Assembly (NCBI GenBank): GCA_004346645.1
Contig: SMDA01000001.1
Coordinates: 434,001 to 498,000, forward strand
Reading direction: 5' to 3'
DNA: 64,000 nt
Source: Gulbenkiania mobilis
GTDB lineage: Bacteria; Pseudomonadota; Gammaproteobacteria; Burkholderiales; Chromobacteriaceae
Shown: piece by piece, positions 8,509 to 18,665 of the stretch
Position numbering within the stretch: the stretch's first letter is position 1
Layout of the letters: every line of letters starts with the position of its first letter
Made by a program: the position numbers and the translations under genes
Notes under the pieces: generated by a model
Databases searched by the model: none
The model's input: the letters and a program-made list of their open reading frames with translations, nothing else
What the model was told of the DNA's origin: nothing

Positions 8509-8542
8509 GGCAGAAAACCGCCCTTGCAGGTTTTTTTCTGCC
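8509..8542 (+). other. Hairpin in the uvrB leader
   Basis: GGCAGAAAACC (8509-8519) can pair with GGTTTTTTTCTGCC (8529-8542), leaving a few extra T bases as a bulge. It ends two bases before the GGAG ribosome binding site of uvrB, so it could affect translation. No LexA box is obvious nearby. Confidence 0.35.
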
Positions 8543-8553
8543 CTGGAGACGCA

Positions 8554-10620
8554 ATGACAGCCCGTGCTCACGTAAAATCGGACGATCTTCTCTCCGACCC
8601 CAAGGACATGGTCATCACCTTCCCGAACAGCCCCTTCAGACTGCATCAGCCGTTTCCTCCGGCCGGCGACCAGCCCACCGCCATCGGACAGCTGGTGGAA
8701 GGTCTGGAAGACGGCCTGGCCTATCAGACGCTGCTGGGCGTCACGGGTTCTGGCAAGACCTACACCATGGCCAACGTCATCGCCCGGACGGGGCGCCCGG
8801 CTTTCATCATGGCGCACAACAAGACCCTGGCCGCCCAGCTCTATGCCGAGATGCGCGAGTTCTTTCCCGAAAACGCGGTGGAGTACTTCGTCTCGTACTA
8901 CGACTACTACCAGCCCGAAGCCTACGTGCCCAGCCGCGACCTGTTCATCGAGAAGGATTCGAGCATCAACGAGCACATCGAACAGATGCGGCTGTCGGCC
9001 ACAAAGAGCATTCTGGAGCGGCCCGACTGCATCATCGTGGGTACGGTGTCCGCCATCTACGGTATTGGCGACCCCTCCGACTATCACCAGATGATCCTGC
9101 ACCTGAAGGAAGGCGAGAAACTCAGCCAGCGCGACATCATCGCCCGCCTGACCACGATGCAGTATGACCGCAACGACATCGATTTCGGGCGCGGTACCTT
9201 CCGCGTGCGCGGCGATGTCATTGATATCTTCCCGGCCGAGAGTGCTGAAACGGCGATCCGCGTCAGCCTGTTCGACGACGAAGTGGAGAACCTCACCCTG
9301 TTCGACCCGCTCACCGGCACTACGCGCCAGCGGGTGGGGCGGTACACCATCTTCCCCTCCAGCCACTACGTTACCCCGCGAGACACTGTCCTGCGCGCCT
9401 GCGAGACGATCAAGCTGGAGCTGAACGAGCGGGTGCGCTGGTTCCAGGAAAACGGCAAGCTGGTCGAAGCACAGCGCATCGAGCAGCGCACACGCTTCGA
9501 TCTGGAAATGCTCTACGAGATGGGCTTCTGCAAGGGCATCGAGAACTACTCGCGCCACTTCTCGGGCCGGCCTGCCGGTGCCCCGCCGCCGACGCTGATC
9601 GACTACCTGCCCAAGAACGCGCTGATGTTCATCGACGAATCGCACGTGACCGTGCCGCAGGTGGGCGCGATGTACAAGGGCGACCGGGCGCGCAAGGAAA
9701 ACCTGGTGGAGTACGGCTTCCGCCTGCCGTCCGCCGTGGATAACCGTCCCCTCAAGTTCGAGGAGTTCGAGCGGCTGATGCCGCAGACCGTCTTCGTCTC
9801 GGCCACTCCCGGCGCCTACGAGGCCAGCCATGCGGGGCAGGTGGTGGAGCAGGTAGTGCGGCCCACGGGCCTGGTCGACCCGACCATCGAAATCCGCCCA
9901 GTGACCACCCAGGTGGACGACCTGCTGTCGGAGATCCGGCTGCGCATGGACCGCAACGAGCGGGTGCTGGTGACTACGCTGACCAAGCGCATGGCCGAAC
10001 AACTGGCCGATTACTACACCGAGCATGGCGTGAAGGTTCGTTATCTGCACAGCGACATCGATACCGTGGAGCGCGTGGAAATCATCCGTGACCTGCGCCT
10101 GGGCATGTTTGACGTGCTGATCGGCATCAACCTGCTGCGTGAGGGTCTGGATATTCCCGAGGTCAGCCTGGTGGCGATCCTTGATGCCGACAAGGAGGGC
10201 TTCCTGCGCTCCGACCGCTCACTGATCCAGACCATCGGCCGCGCCGCCCGCAACCTTAACGGCAAGGCCCTACTGTACGCCGACCGCATCACCGACAGTA
10301 TGCGCCGCGCCATCGACGAGACCGAGCGCCGCCGCACCAAGCAGATCGCCTTCAACCTCGAGCACGGCATTACGCCCAAAGGGGTCAGCAAGAAGATCAA
10401 GGACATCATCGACGGCGTCTACAACGACAGCGAGGACAAGAAGGCACTCAAGGAAAAGGCACGGGTGGCCATGATGGACGCCAAGGCGCTGGCCAAGGAA
10501 ATCAAGCGCCTCGAGAAGGAAATGCAGGAGGCCGCGCGCAATCTGGAGTTCGAGCGCGCTGCCCGGCTGCGCGACGAACTGAAGGCGCTAAAGGAAAAAG
10601 CCTGGGTCAACGACCTGTAA
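8554..10620 (+). CDS. uvrB: UvrB, excinuclease ABC subunit B
   Basis: Nucleotide excision repair helicase-like subunit, 688 residues from the ATG at 8554, which has GGAG at 8545. It shows Walker [14 protein letters not shown], the damage-probing beta-hairpin [12 protein letters not shown], Walker B-like [11 protein letters not shown] and helicase motif [10 protein letters not shown]. The C-terminal UVR motif [19 protein letters not shown] contacts UvrC. The first 18 residues before [14 protein letters not shown] are an extension relative to many UvrB proteins, so the ATG at 8608 is an alternative start. All functional motifs are intact. Confidence 0.97.
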   Translation: MTARAHVKSDDLLSDPKDMVITFPNSPFRLHQPFPPAGDQPTAIGQLVEGLEDGLAYQTLLGVTGSGKTYTMANVIARTGRPAFIMAHNKTLAAQLYAEMREFFPENAVEYFVSYYDYYQPEAYVPSRDLFIEKDSSINEHIEQMRLSATKSILERPDCIIVGTVSAIYGIGDPSDYHQMILHLKEGEKLSQRDIIARLTTMQYDRNDIDFGRGTFRVRGDVIDIFPAESAETAIRVSLFDDEVENLTLFDPLTGTTRQRVGRYTIFPSSHYVTPRDTVLRACETIKLELNERVRWFQENGKLVEAQRIEQRTRFDLEMLYEMGFCKGIENYSRHFSGRPAGAPPPTLIDYLPKNALMFIDESHVTVPQVGAMYKGDRARKENLVEYGFRLPSAVDNRPLKFEEFERLMPQTVFVSATPGAYEASHAGQVVEQVVRPTGLVDPTIEIRPVTTQVDDLLSEIRLRMDRNERVLVTTLTKRMAEQLADYYTEHGVKVRYLHSDIDTVERVEIIRDLRLGMFDVLIGINLLREGLDIPEVSLVAILDADKEGFLRSDRSLIQTIGRAARNLNGKALLYADRITDSMRRAIDETERRRTKQIAFNLEHGITPKGVSKKIKDIIDGVYNDSEDKKALKEKARVAMMDAKALAKEIKRLEKEMQEAARNLEFERAARLRDELKALKEKAWVNDL

Positions 10621-10638
10621 GCCGCCTTTTGCAGGCAA

Positions 10639-10650
10639 GGTTGGCCGAAG
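10639..10650 (+). repeat. Uptake-sequence-like 12-mer GGTTGGCCGAAG
   Basis: Full copy 18 bases after the uvrB stop, preceded by AA (extended form) and without a nearby inverted partner. Confidence 0.75.
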
Positions 10651-10771
10651 CAGGACTCGACCTTTCCCGGGCGGCCCTGTACAAAGGAAAAAGAAGCAGG
10701 GGCCTGATGCACGCCCGTCAGCCTCTGCTATGCTTGCCTGCCGCCCGTGTCACAGACCAGAAAGGATGCGC

Positions 10772-11467
10772 ATGTCGCCACCGCTTTCGGCCAACCCGGA
10801 CAAGTCCGCCCTGAACGTCGTCCCCAGCAACAGCGCAGACATCATCCTGCCGCGAGTGGCGGGGCGGGTGCCCCTTGCCCGGCAGACGGTGATCGCCATT
10901 GGCTCCTCCACCGGTGGAACCGAAGCCCTGCGCGTGCTGCTGTCGGCACTGCCGGCAGACATGCCGCCGATCCTGATCACCCAGCACATGCCGGAGATGT
11001 TCACCAAGTCCTTTGCGGCCCGGCTCGACTCCTTGTGCAAGCTCACGGTCAAGGAAGCGGTGGATAGCGAGCGTCTCCAGCCCGGCACCGTCTACATTGC
11101 GCCCGGTCATTCCCACCTCATGGTCAAGCCCACCCCCACAATCGGCCTGTGCACCGCACTCAGCAGCGGGCCCCCGGTCAACCGCCACCGTCCGTCGGTG
11201 GATGTGCTGTTCCGTTCGGCCGCCAACCTGGTCGGCCGCAACTGTATCGGCGTGATCCTGACCGGCATGGGGCGGGATGGCGCCCAGGGCCTGTTAGAGC
11301 TGAAGGAAGCCGGGGCATATAATATTGCCCAGGACGAGCAAAGCTGCGTGGTATTCGGCATGCCCAAGGAAGCCATCGCGCTGGGCGCTGCCCACGAAGT
11401 GCTGCCGCTCGCAGCCATCGCCGGCCGGCTTGCCCAATTGGCGGTGCAGCGGGCCTCCACTGCCTGA
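10772..11467 (+). CDS. Stand-alone CheB-type methylesterase domain protein
   Basis: About 231 residues forming a single CheB catalytic domain. The catalytic triad is visible: Ser46 in [10 protein letters not shown], His72 in QHMP and Asp169 in TGMGRDGA. The N-terminal receiver domain of ordinary CheB (about 350 residues) is missing and is replaced by some 35 residues of low-complexity sequence. The start at 10772 has AAAGG six bases upstream; an ATG at 10766 is also possible. It sits directly before the FlrC-like activator and the fli block. Its target may be chemoreceptors or a flagellar regulator, which is inference from position. Confidence 0.8.
   Translation: MSPPLSANPDKSALNVVPSNSADIILPRVAGRVPLARQTVIAIGSSTGGTEALRVLLSALPADMPPILITQHMPEMFTKSFAARLDSLCKLTVKEAVDSERLQPGTVYIAPGHSHLMVKPTPTIGLCTALSSGPPVNRHRPSVDVLFRSAANLVGRNCIGVILTGMGRDGAQGLLELKEAGAYNIAQDEQSCVVFGMPKEAIALGAAHEVLPLAAIAGRLAQLAVQRASTA
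10786..10796 (-). repeat. Uptake-sequence-like 11-mer (minus orientation)
   Basis: Eleven-base copy within codons 5-9 of the CheB-like gene, read as SANP in its poorly conserved N-terminal tail. Confidence 0.7.
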
Positions 11468-11487
11468 ACCTCTAGCCAAGTTTCCGT

Positions 11488-12864
11488 ATGAAATACCTCC
11501 CCGTACTGGTCGTCGAAGACGACTCCGATCTGCGCGAAGCCATCGTCGACACCCTATCGCTGGCCGGTTATCCCACCCTTGAGGCGGCGGACGGTACGCA
11601 GGCCCTGCAGCGCCTGCGGGACCACCCCGTCGGTCTGGTCGTGTCCGACGCACAGATGGCGCCGATGGACGGCTATACCCTGTTTGCCGAAATGAAGCAG
11701 CGTGCCCCAGGCATCCCCTTCATCCTGATGACCGCCTACGGCGTCATCGAGCGGGCCATCGAACTCCTGCGTGCCGGGGCCGCTCACTACCTGATCAAGC
11801 CCTTCGAGCCATCCAGTCTGCTGGCGGAGGTGGAAAAGCACCTCTTGCGCATGCCCGAGGAAAAGGGCGAAGTGATTGCCGAGTCCGCCGTGATGCGGCA
11901 GGTCTATTCGCTCGCCTCGCGCGTAGCCGGCAGCGATGCCACAGTTCTCATCTCCGGGCCCAGCGGCGCGGGGAAGGAAGTGCTGGCCCGCTACATCCAC
12001 CGCCATTCACGCCGGCGTGACGGCCCGTTCGTTGCGGTCAACTGTGCGGCAATTCCCGAAAACCTGCTCGAGTCCACCCTGTTCGGGCATGAGAAGGGGG
12101 CCTTCACCGGCGCCACCCAGACGCTGCCCGGCAAGTTCGAACAGGCCCAGCAGGGGACCCTGCTTTTGGATGAGGTCACGGAAATGCCGCTCGCGCTGCA
12201 GGCCAAGCTGCTGCGCGTGCTGCAGGAGCGGGAGGTCGAACGGGTCGGTGGCACTCGCACGCTCAAGCTGAACATCCGGGTTCTCGCCACCACCAACCGT
12301 GATATTGATGTCGAGGTCGCCACAGGGCGCTTCCGCGAGGACCTCTACTTCCGGCTCAACGTCATTCCCCTGCGGATTCCGGCGTTGGCCGAACGGCCCG
12401 AGGACATTCTTCCCTTGGCACGGATGCTGCTTAAGAAGCACGCCGAAGCAGCCGGGCGCAGCCCGGTCCCGGCCTTCTCCGACGAGGCGGAGCGTCAATT
12501 GACGGCCTATGGTTGGGAGGGTAACATCCGCGAACTGGAAAATGTCGTGCAGCGTGCGGTGATTCTTGCCGCTGGGGCGGAAATACTTGCCGCCGACCTC
12601 ATGCTGCCGACTCAAGCCAGAACTGCGGAACCGGTGCTTCCTTCGGTGGCCGGGCCCGAGGCATCGCAGGATGCCGACATGAAGGCCCTGGAAAAACGTC
12701 ACATTCTGGAAACCCTGGCCGCGGTCGGGGGAGTGCGGAAGCTTGCAGCAGAGCGCCTTGGCATCAGTGAGCGCACACTGCGCTACAAGCTCCAGCGCTA
12801 TCGGGAAGAAGAACACCCCGATGAGCCACTCCCACCGAACGCAGCATCGAGCAGTTTGGAGTAA
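11488..12864 (+). CDS. FlrC/FleR-like sigma-54-dependent response regulator
   Basis: Predicted 458-residue transcription activator with three domains. The receiver (1-115) has acidic Asp11 and Asp12, phosphorylatable Asp54 in VVSDAQMAPMDG and Lys104 in LIKPFEP. The AAA+ domain has Walker A GPSGAGKE, the sigma-54-contact loop GAFTGA and Walker B LLLDEVTEMP. A Fis-type helix-turn-helix (LAAERLGISERTLRYKLQRY) lies at the C-terminus. It ends three bases before fliE, so it very likely activates flagellar genes with RpoN, as FlrC and FleR do. The partner histidine kinase usually encoded just upstream (FlrB/FleS) is not here; a CheB-like gene occupies that place. Confidence 0.88.
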   Translation: MKYLPVLVVEDDSDLREAIVDTLSLAGYPTLEAADGTQALQRLRDHPVGLVVSDAQMAPMDGYTLFAEMKQRAPGIPFILMTAYGVIERAIELLRAGAAHYLIKPFEPSSLLAEVEKHLLRMPEEKGEVIAESAVMRQVYSLASRVAGSDATVLISGPSGAGKEVLARYIHRHSRRRDGPFVAVNCAAIPENLLESTLFGHEKGAFTGATQTLPGKFEQAQQGTLLLDEVTEMPLALQAKLLRVLQEREVERVGGTRTLKLNIRVLATTNRDIDVEVATGRFREDLYFRLNVIPLRIPALAERPEDILPLARMLLKKHAEAAGRSPVPAFSDEAERQLTAYGWEGNIRELENVVQRAVILAAGAEILAADLMLPTQARTAEPVLPSVAGPEASQDADMKALEKRHILETLAAVGGVRKLAAERLGISERTLRYKLQRYREEEHPDEPLPPNAASSSLE

Positions 12865-12866
12865 AC

Positions 12867-13184
12867 ATGGCCTTGCAAGGTGTAGACCAACTCCTGGGTG
12901 AACTGCGGGCAGCCTCGGCACTTGCCGCCGGCAAGGCCCCCGCGCCACAGGAAACGCCGCAGGTTGACTTTGCCAACGTTCTCAAATCGACCATCGAGCA
13001 GGTCAACGCGGCCCAGCAGACCTCCCAGGAAATGCAGCAGCAGTTCGAACTGGGCGAAGAAGGGGTGAATCTGCAGGATGTGATGGTTTCGCTGCAAAAA
13101 GCCAGCCTGTCATTTCAGACCATGGTGCAAGCACGAAACAAACTAGTTTCCGCCTATCAGGAAATCATGAACACCCAGGTCTAG
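12867..13184 (+). CDS. fliE: FliE, flagellar hook-basal body protein
   Basis: Small basal-body protein, 105 residues, linking the MS ring to the rod. The C-terminal half (NLQDVMVSLQKASLSFQTMVQARNKLVSAYQEIMNTQV) matches the conserved FliE signature, ending in the family-typical YQEIMNMQV-like motif. The N-terminal half is Ala- and Gln-rich. It starts three bases after the flrC-like stop and precedes fliF by 53 bases. Confidence 0.93.
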   Translation: MALQGVDQLLGELRAASALAAGKAPAPQETPQVDFANVLKSTIEQVNAAQQTSQEMQQQFELGEEGVNLQDVMVSLQKASLSFQTMVQARNKLVSAYQEIMNTQV

Positions 13185-13206
13185 CGCTGTCCGATAGCAA
13201 GCCGAC

Positions 13207-13222
13207 AGCGGTTAGAACCGCT
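13207..13222. other. Perfect palindrome upstream of fliF
   Basis: AGCGGTT (13207-13213) and AACCGCT (13216-13222) are separated by AG, in the 53-base gap between fliE and fliF and 16 bases before the fliF start. The loop is too short for a stable hairpin without opening the stem, and no T run follows, so it may be a protein site or chance. Confidence 0.25.
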
Positions 13223-13237
13223 AGCTAAAACCACTGT

Positions 13238-14974
13238 ATGGCTGATCTGGTCGATAATGCTACGCCTGCTTGGAGAGCACGCCTGAACGGGGCTTCGGAC
13301 CGGTTCAGGGCGCTTCCCAACAACAAGAAAATCCTGCTGTTCGCAGCTCTGGCCGCGGTGGTCTCTGTCATCATCGGCCTCGTCTTTCTTAATCGCGAAC
13401 CTCCCTACAAGATCCTCTTTGCCAACCTGTCCGACCGCGACGGTGGGCAGATCACGGCTGCGCTTCAGCAGCAGAACGTGCCTTACCAGATCGGCGCGGG
13501 GGGCGTCATTTCCGTTCCATCCAATCAGGTGTACGACGTACGCCTGCGCCTGGCCGCACAAGGCCTGCCCAAGGCAGGCGGGGTCGGGTTCGAGCTGATG
13601 GACAACCAGAAATTCGGCATCAGCCAGTTCGCCGAACAGGTGAACTATCAGCGCGCGATCGAGGGCGAGCTGGCGCGCACCGTGGAGGCCATCGGTGTCA
13701 TCGAGTCGGCCAGAGTGCACATCGCCATGCCGAAGCAGACCGTTTTCCTGCGGGACCAGCAGCAACCCACGGCCTCTGTCATGGTAAACATGCTGCCGGG
13801 ACGGATGCTCGATGGTGGGCAGATTGCCGGCATCATCCATCTGGTCTCCAGTTCGGTGCCTAACCTGCCGGCCAAGAATGTCACCGTGGTCGATCAGGAT
13901 GGCAACCTGCTGTCGCGCATTCCCGACCTGAACGAGAACGCCGGTCTCGACCAGCGCCAGATCGGCTATGTGCGCCGGGTAGAGGAAGACTACGTCAAGC
14001 GCATTGAGGCCATCCTCGAGCCGATCTTCGGCAAGGGCAATGCCCGCGCCCAAGTAACGGCCGCGATGGACTTTTCCGAGGTCGAGCAGACGTCTGAGAC
14101 CTATCGCCCCAACTCCACGCCCAATCCGTCGGCCACGCGCAGTCAGCAGATCGTCGAATCGCTGGGCAACGGAGCGCCGTTGCCTGGCGGGGTGCCCGGG
14201 GCCCTGTCCAATCAGCCGCCTTCGGCCGCTTCGGCCCCGATCACACTCCCGCCCGGGGCCGCTCCCGGCACGGCCACCCTTTCTGGACAGCCGCTTGGGC
14301 AGGCTGGTGCGGTCAACCGCGAGATCACAACCAACTATGAGCTGGACAAGACCATCCAGCACACCAAGCAGCCCAAGGGCAACATCACCCGGCTGTCGGC
14401 CGCGGTGGTGGTCAACTACCGACAGATGCCGGACCGCAACGGTGAACTCAAGCCGACCCCGCTCACCGCTCAGGAGGTGCAGCAGATCAACAATCTGGTG
14501 CGCGAAGCGATGGGCTACAACGCGCAGCGGGGCGACACGCTCAATGTGGTGAATGCGGCCTTTGCCGATGCGCGCACCGTGCCTTCCGTGCAGGAGCGGG
14601 TGGTGGATTATGTCAGCACCAACCTGTCTGACCTGATCAAGTACGGGCTGCTGGGCATTGCAGTGCTCTACTTGCTGTTCGGAGTGGTGAGACCGATCGT
14701 ACGCGATGTGCTCAAGCCGCCTGCGCCGGTGGTACCCCCGGATGGCACTGCCGAAGCCGCGAGCCAGACCGGCGGCCGCCTGATCGCCGTGGCCGGTGAA
14801 GAAGACAGCGTGCCTGCCGGGGCGGGTACAGGCGCTGCCGCCACCGCGCTGGATCCGCGCGAGCAGCAGCGTCGTCAGTACACGAACAATCTGGAAGCTG
14901 CCCGCGAGATCGTGAAGTCCGACCCGCGCATGGCCGCCCAGATCATCAAGGAATGGATCAGCACCGATGAGTGA
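13238..14974 (+). CDS. fliF: FliF, flagellar MS-ring protein
   Basis: Inner-membrane protein that forms the MS ring, 578 residues, normal length. A first membrane segment lies near residues 30-48 (ILLFAALAAVVSVIIGLVFL) and a second near 465-482 (YGLLGIAVLYLLFGVVRPIV). The YscJ/FliF domain follows the first (PPYKILFANLSDRDGGQI). The middle, around residues 295-355, is a Pro-, Ala- and Gly-rich linker, as expected for FliF. The short cytoplasmic C-terminus that binds FliG is present. Its end overlaps fliG by eight bases. Confidence 0.96.
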   Translation: MADLVDNATPAWRARLNGASDRFRALPNNKKILLFAALAAVVSVIIGLVFLNREPPYKILFANLSDRDGGQITAALQQQNVPYQIGAGGVISVPSNQVYDVRLRLAAQGLPKAGGVGFELMDNQKFGISQFAEQVNYQRAIEGELARTVEAIGVIESARVHIAMPKQTVFLRDQQQPTASVMVNMLPGRMLDGGQIAGIIHLVSSSVPNLPAKNVTVVDQDGNLLSRIPDLNENAGLDQRQIGYVRRVEEDYVKRIEAILEPIFGKGNARAQVTAAMDFSEVEQTSETYRPNSTPNPSATRSQQIVESLGNGAPLPGGVPGALSNQPPSAASAPITLPPGAAPGTATLSGQPLGQAGAVNREITTNYELDKTIQHTKQPKGNITRLSAAVVVNYRQMPDRNGELKPTPLTAQEVQQINNLVREAMGYNAQRGDTLNVVNAAFADARTVPSVQERVVDYVSTNLSDLIKYGLLGIAVLYLLFGVVRPIVRDVLKPPAPVVPPDGTAEAASQTGGRLIAVAGEEDSVPAGAGTGAAATALDPREQQRRQYTNNLEAAREIVKSDPRMAAQIIKEWISTDE

Positions 14975-15965
14975 CGCCGGCGTACGCCGCAGCGCAATCC
15001 TGCTCTTCAGTCTGGGGCAGGCCGAGGCGGTGGAAGTGTTCAAGTATCTGGGGCCGAAGGAAGTCCAGAAGATTTCCTTGGCCATGGCTGCGATCAATAA
15101 CCTTAGTCACGAGGAAATCGACACCGTGGTGTCGCAGTTCCGGGATGAGTGCGCTGCCCGTGCAAGCATCGGTGCCTCGGACGAATACCTGCGCAATGTG
15201 CTGATGGAGGCCCTCGGGCCGGACAAGGCGTCCAACCTGCTGGACAAGATCATGCAGGGCAACGACCACAGCGGTATCGAGAGCCTGAAGTGGATGGACC
15301 CAGCGTCGGCCGCCGACCTGATCCGCAACGAGCATCCGCAGATCGTGGCTACCATCCTGGTCCATCTCGATCCCGACCTCTCCAGCGCCATCCTGGCCAA
15401 TTTCCCCGAGCGACTGCGCAATGAGGTGCTGATCCGCACCGCCACCCTGGAAGGAGTGCAGCCCCAGGCTTTGCGCGAGCTGAACGACGTGCTGACGCAA
15501 CTGCTGTCGGGTTCCGACCGCATCAAGAAGAGCGCGGCCGGCGGTATCGGCATGACGGCCGAGATCCTCAATTTCATGGGGTCAAATGTCGAGGCCTCGG
15601 CGCTGAATTTCATCCGCGAGTACGACCCCGAACTGGCGCAGCGGATTCAGGACAAGATGTTCGTGTTCGAGAACCTGCTCGACATTGACGACCGTTCCAT
15701 CCAGACCATTCTGCGCGAAGTGCAGACCGATTCGCTGGTGGTGGCGCTCAAGGGGACAAGCCAGGAACTCAAGGACAAGATCTTCCGCAACATGTCGTCG
15801 CGTGCGGCTGAGATGTTGCGTGACGATCTGGAGTCCAAGGGACCGGTCAAACTGTCCGAGGTGGAAGCCGAGCAGAAGGAAATTCTCAAGATTGTTCGCA
15901 GGCTCGCCGACGATGGGCAGATCGTGCTAGGCAGCAAGGGCGGTGATGAAGGCCTCGTCGAGTAA
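14967..15965 (+). CDS. fliG: FliG, flagellar motor switch protein
   Basis: Rotor switch protein of 332 residues. It contains the middle-domain EHPQIVATILVHLD motif near residue 115 and the C-terminal torque domain with MFVFENLLDIDDRSIQTILREV, where the charged residues face the stator. It overlaps fliF by eight bases and fliH by twenty, which points to translational coupling. Confidence 0.97.
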   Translation: MSDAGVRRSAILLFSLGQAEAVEVFKYLGPKEVQKISLAMAAINNLSHEEIDTVVSQFRDECAARASIGASDEYLRNVLMEALGPDKASNLLDKIMQGNDHSGIESLKWMDPASAADLIRNEHPQIVATILVHLDPDLSSAILANFPERLRNEVLIRTATLEGVQPQALRELNDVLTQLLSGSDRIKKSAAGGIGMTAEILNFMGSNVEASALNFIREYDPELAQRIQDKMFVFENLLDIDDRSIQTILREVQTDSLVVALKGTSQELKDKIFRNMSSRAAEMLRDDLESKGPVKLSEVEAEQKEILKIVRRLADDGQIVLGSKGGDEGLVE

Positions 15966-16782
15966 TCCCATCATTCGCGAGGAGGAGGCCCCTAGCTGGC
16001 AGCCTTGGCAGCCTGCCGATCTGGCGCAAAGCGGGCGCACCAAGCCGCAGCTGCTGACCCCGGAACAGGCCGCGGCGCTAACAGCCTTTGTCGGCGGCAC
16101 GGGCAGCCCCCCCGCGGCCCAGCCCGATAGCCCTTCGGCCACCCCGGAGCCTGCAGACCCACCCGCCGAGAGGGAGATGCCGCCCGAGCCGGACCTGCCG
16201 CCCCCGGCCTATCCAACGGCGGCCGAACTCGAGGCCATCCATCAGGAAGCATGGCAGGCGGGTTTCGAAGCGGGGCAGGCGGCAGGTCTGGCTGAAGGCC
16301 AGTCCGCCGGGTTCGAAGCCGCCCGAGCCGAGGCCATGCAGCAGTTCTCTACGGTGTGGGCGCCTGCCGAGACGCTTGCCCGCAGTTTTGCCGAGGCTGT
16401 CTCGCAGATGGAGCCCCTGTTGGCCGAAGATCTGTTGCGGGTTGCGGTGACCTTGGCCGAAAAGCTGCTCATGACCCAGCTGCAGGTCGATCCGCAGGCA
16501 CTGTTGCCGGTGCTCCGCCAAGCCCTGGGCGAACTGCCTGGAGTCCTTGCCAGCGCTCGGGTGCGCGCGCATCCTGACGATGTAGAGCTTCTGCGCGATT
16601 TTCTTCAGCAGGAGGCGCCGCAGACGGTATGGCAATGGCAGGAGGACCCAGCCATCAGCCGCGGTGGCTGCATCATCGATGCGCCTTTTACTCATCTGGA
16701 TCTGACTATTTCCTCACGCCTGAAGGCGCTTTTCGAAGTTTTGGGACAGACCGACACGCATGACGCCGAACGCCCTGCTTGA
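15946..16782 (+). CDS. fliH: FliH, flagellar export ATPase regulator
   Basis: Negative regulator of the FliI ATPase in the flagellar type III export apparatus, 278 residues. The N-terminal 85 residues are Pro-, Ala- and Glu-rich and probably disordered. A stretch with repeated Gly ([19 protein letters not shown]), near residues 104-122, is the GxxxG-like coiled-coil region typical of FliH. The C-terminal part ([20 protein letters not shown]) matches the FliH/HrpE family. A GTG at 15943 is an alternative start. It overlaps fliI by 23 bases. Confidence 0.9.
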   Translation: MKASSSNPIIREEEAPSWQPWQPADLAQSGRTKPQLLTPEQAAALTAFVGGTGSPPAAQPDSPSATPEPADPPAEREMPPEPDLPPPAYPTAAELEAIHQEAWQAGFEAGQAAGLAEGQSAGFEAARAEAMQQFSTVWAPAETLARSFAEAVSQMEPLLAEDLLRVAVTLAEKLLMTQLQVDPQALLPVLRQALGELPGVLASARVRAHPDDVELLRDFLQQEAPQTVWQWQEDPAISRGGCIIDAPFTHLDLTISSRLKALFEVLGQTDTHDAERPA

Positions 16783-18157
16783 CCGTCAGCGCAGTTATCT
16801 GGCTGCCTGTGCCGCCGCTGCGGTGGAAACGCCGCTCTGGCAGCCCTGCGGACAGCTGACCCGGGTGACCGGGATGGTGATGGAAGCGGCCGGCATCAAG
16901 CTACCTGTGGGCAGTGCCTGCCGCGTGCAGTTGCCCGATGGCGGCAGCGTGGAGGCCGAAGTGGTCGGCTTTGCTGCCGACAAGGTGTTCCTGATGCCGA
17001 TCAGCAATGTGCATGGTCTGGTTCCGGGCACCTCGGTCACTCCGCTGATCCCGCATCATCCTCCCAGTTATGGCCAGCCGGCCCCGCCGCCGCGTGCGGC
17101 CGGCCCCGCCGGACGGCAGGTGCCAGTGGGCGAAAGCCTCTTGGGCCGGATTGTCGATTCGCTGGGTCGGCCACTCGATCAGAAGGGGCCGGTGCATCCG
17201 GAGGCGTATTTTCCCCTTTACAGTCAGCCGATGAACCCGCTGGAGCGCACGCCGGTACGTGACGTGCTGGACGTGGGGGTGCGCGCGATCAACGGCCTGC
17301 TCACCGTGGGAAGGGGCCAGCGTCTTGGGCTGTTCGCCGGCTCGGGTGTGGGTAAGTCTGTGCTGCTGGGCATGATGGCGCGCTACACCAAGGCCGATGT
17401 GGTGGTGGTGGGATTGATCGGCGAGCGGGGCCGTGAGGTGAAGGACTTCATCGAGAACATCCTAGGCGAGGAGGGCATTGCCCGCTCGGTGGTGGTGGCC
17501 GCACCGGCGGACATGCCGCCCCTGATGCGCCTGCACGGCGCAGCATATGCTACCGCCCTGGCTGAATACTTCCGCGCGCAGGGGCTCGATGTGCTGCTGC
17601 TGATGGATTCGGTTACCCGGTATGCCATGGCACAGCGGGAGATCGCGCTGGCGATCGGAGAGCCCCCAGTCACCAAGGGTTATCCGCCTTCCGTGTTTGC
17701 GCGGTTGCCGCAACTGATCGAACGAGCGGGTAACGGAACCGCAGGTGGGGGCTCGATCACCGCTTTCTATACCGTGCTCTCCGAAGGCGATGATCAGCAA
17801 GACCCGATTGCCGATTCGGCGCGGGCGATCCTGGATGGCCACTTCGTGCTGTCGCGCAACCTCGCGGAGGCGGGGCATTATCCCGCCATCGACATCGAGC
17901 AGTCGATCAGCCGCGTCATGGTGGATGTGGTGCCGCGCGAGCAGATGGACCTGGCGCGGCGTTTCAAGCAACTCTATTCGCGCTATCAGCGCAGCCGCGA
18001 CCTGATCAGCGTGGGAGCGTATGTGGCCGGCTCCGATCCGGTGCTGGATGAAGCTATGCGTCGGCACCTGCCGATGGTGGGGTTCCTGACGCAGCCGATG
18101 CACGAAGCCCATGACTATCCTTCAACACTCGTCCAGTTGCAGGGCGTGCTTGCCTGA
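16760..18157 (+). CDS. fliI: FliI, flagellum-specific export ATPase
   Basis: Hexameric ATPase of the flagellar export apparatus, 465 residues. It shows Walker A AGSGVGKS near residue 193, Walker B region [20 protein letters not shown], and the conserved [15 protein letters not shown] and [15 protein letters not shown]. Relative to the family core, it begins about 20 residues before the usual start. It overlaps fliH, and fliJ follows after eleven bases. Confidence 0.96.
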   Translation: MTPNALLDRQRSYLAACAAAAVETPLWQPCGQLTRVTGMVMEAAGIKLPVGSACRVQLPDGGSVEAEVVGFAADKVFLMPISNVHGLVPGTSVTPLIPHHPPSYGQPAPPPRAAGPAGRQVPVGESLLGRIVDSLGRPLDQKGPVHPEAYFPLYSQPMNPLERTPVRDVLDVGVRAINGLLTVGRGQRLGLFAGSGVGKSVLLGMMARYTKADVVVVGLIGERGREVKDFIENILGEEGIARSVVVAAPADMPPLMRLHGAAYATALAEYFRAQGLDVLLLMDSVTRYAMAQREIALAIGEPPVTKGYPPSVFARLPQLIERAGNGTAGGGSITAFYTVLSEGDDQQDPIADSARAILDGHFVLSRNLAEAGHYPAIDIEQSISRVMVDVVPREQMDLARRFKQLYSRYQRSRDLISVGAYVAGSDPVLDEAMRRHLPMVGFLTQPMHEAHDYPSTLVQLQGVLA

Positions 18158-18168
18158 CGTGAGGGGCA

Positions 18169-18618
18169 ATGGCCGAGAGCAAATACCTGTTCCTCAAGAA
18201 ACTTGCGCAGGACAAGGAAGAGGCTGCTGCCGAGCGCATGCGGGTAGCCCAGAGCAGGCTGTCCGAGGCCGAGACACGGCTGGAGCAGCTGCGTACCTTC
18301 CATGCTGAGTACCAGCAGCGGCTGGTAGCCAGCGGAATGAAGGGCATGAGCGTCCTGCAGTGGCGCGACTTTCAGGCCTTCATCGCCAGGTTGGCCGAAG
18401 CGCTGAAGACGCAGGAAAACGAGGTCGATCGCGCCCGTCAGAACCATGCGCTGGAAAAGCACGCCTGGCAGGAGGAGCGCAAGCGCGTCAAGGCCTTCGA
18501 GAAACTGATGGAACGTGAGGCCGAAGAGGCGCTCAAGCGCGAGAACCGCGCCCAGCAGAAGACCACTGACGAGTTTGCTGCACGCAAGTTCTGGGATACC
18601 CAACACAAGCCCGAATAG
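18169..18618 (+). CDS. fliJ: FliJ, flagellar export chaperone
   Basis: Small coiled-coil protein, 149 residues, that escorts export chaperones and fits in the FliI ring. Nearly the whole sequence is charged heptad-like helix rich in Glu, Arg and Gln, the normal look of FliJ. It includes EMEREAEEALKREN-like C-terminal repeats (LMEREAEEALKREN). A GGTTGGCCGAAG word lies in the middle, read as RLAEA. The position between fliI and fliK confirms the assignment. Confidence 0.9.
   Translation: MAESKYLFLKKLAQDKEEAAAERMRVAQSRLSEAETRLEQLRTFHAEYQQRLVASGMKGMSVLQWRDFQAFIARLAEALKTQENEVDRARQNHALEKHAWQEERKRVKAFEKLMEREAEEALKRENRAQQKTTDEFAARKFWDTQHKPE
18389..18400 (+). repeat. Uptake-sequence-like 12-mer GGTTGGCCGAAG
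   Basis: Full copy inside fliJ, read as RLAEA within the coiled coil. Confidence 0.75.
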
Positions 18619-18665
18619 CTGGCATGTATGTTGCTTAATGGCGGCATCTGTCCCTGGAGACCGCC

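Noticed and set aside
8420-8554. Extended PbpG start at 8554 and a LexA box for uvrB.
   Set aside because: The extension places sequence before the signal peptide and overlaps the uvrB leader. No CTGT-N8-ACAG-type site was seen.
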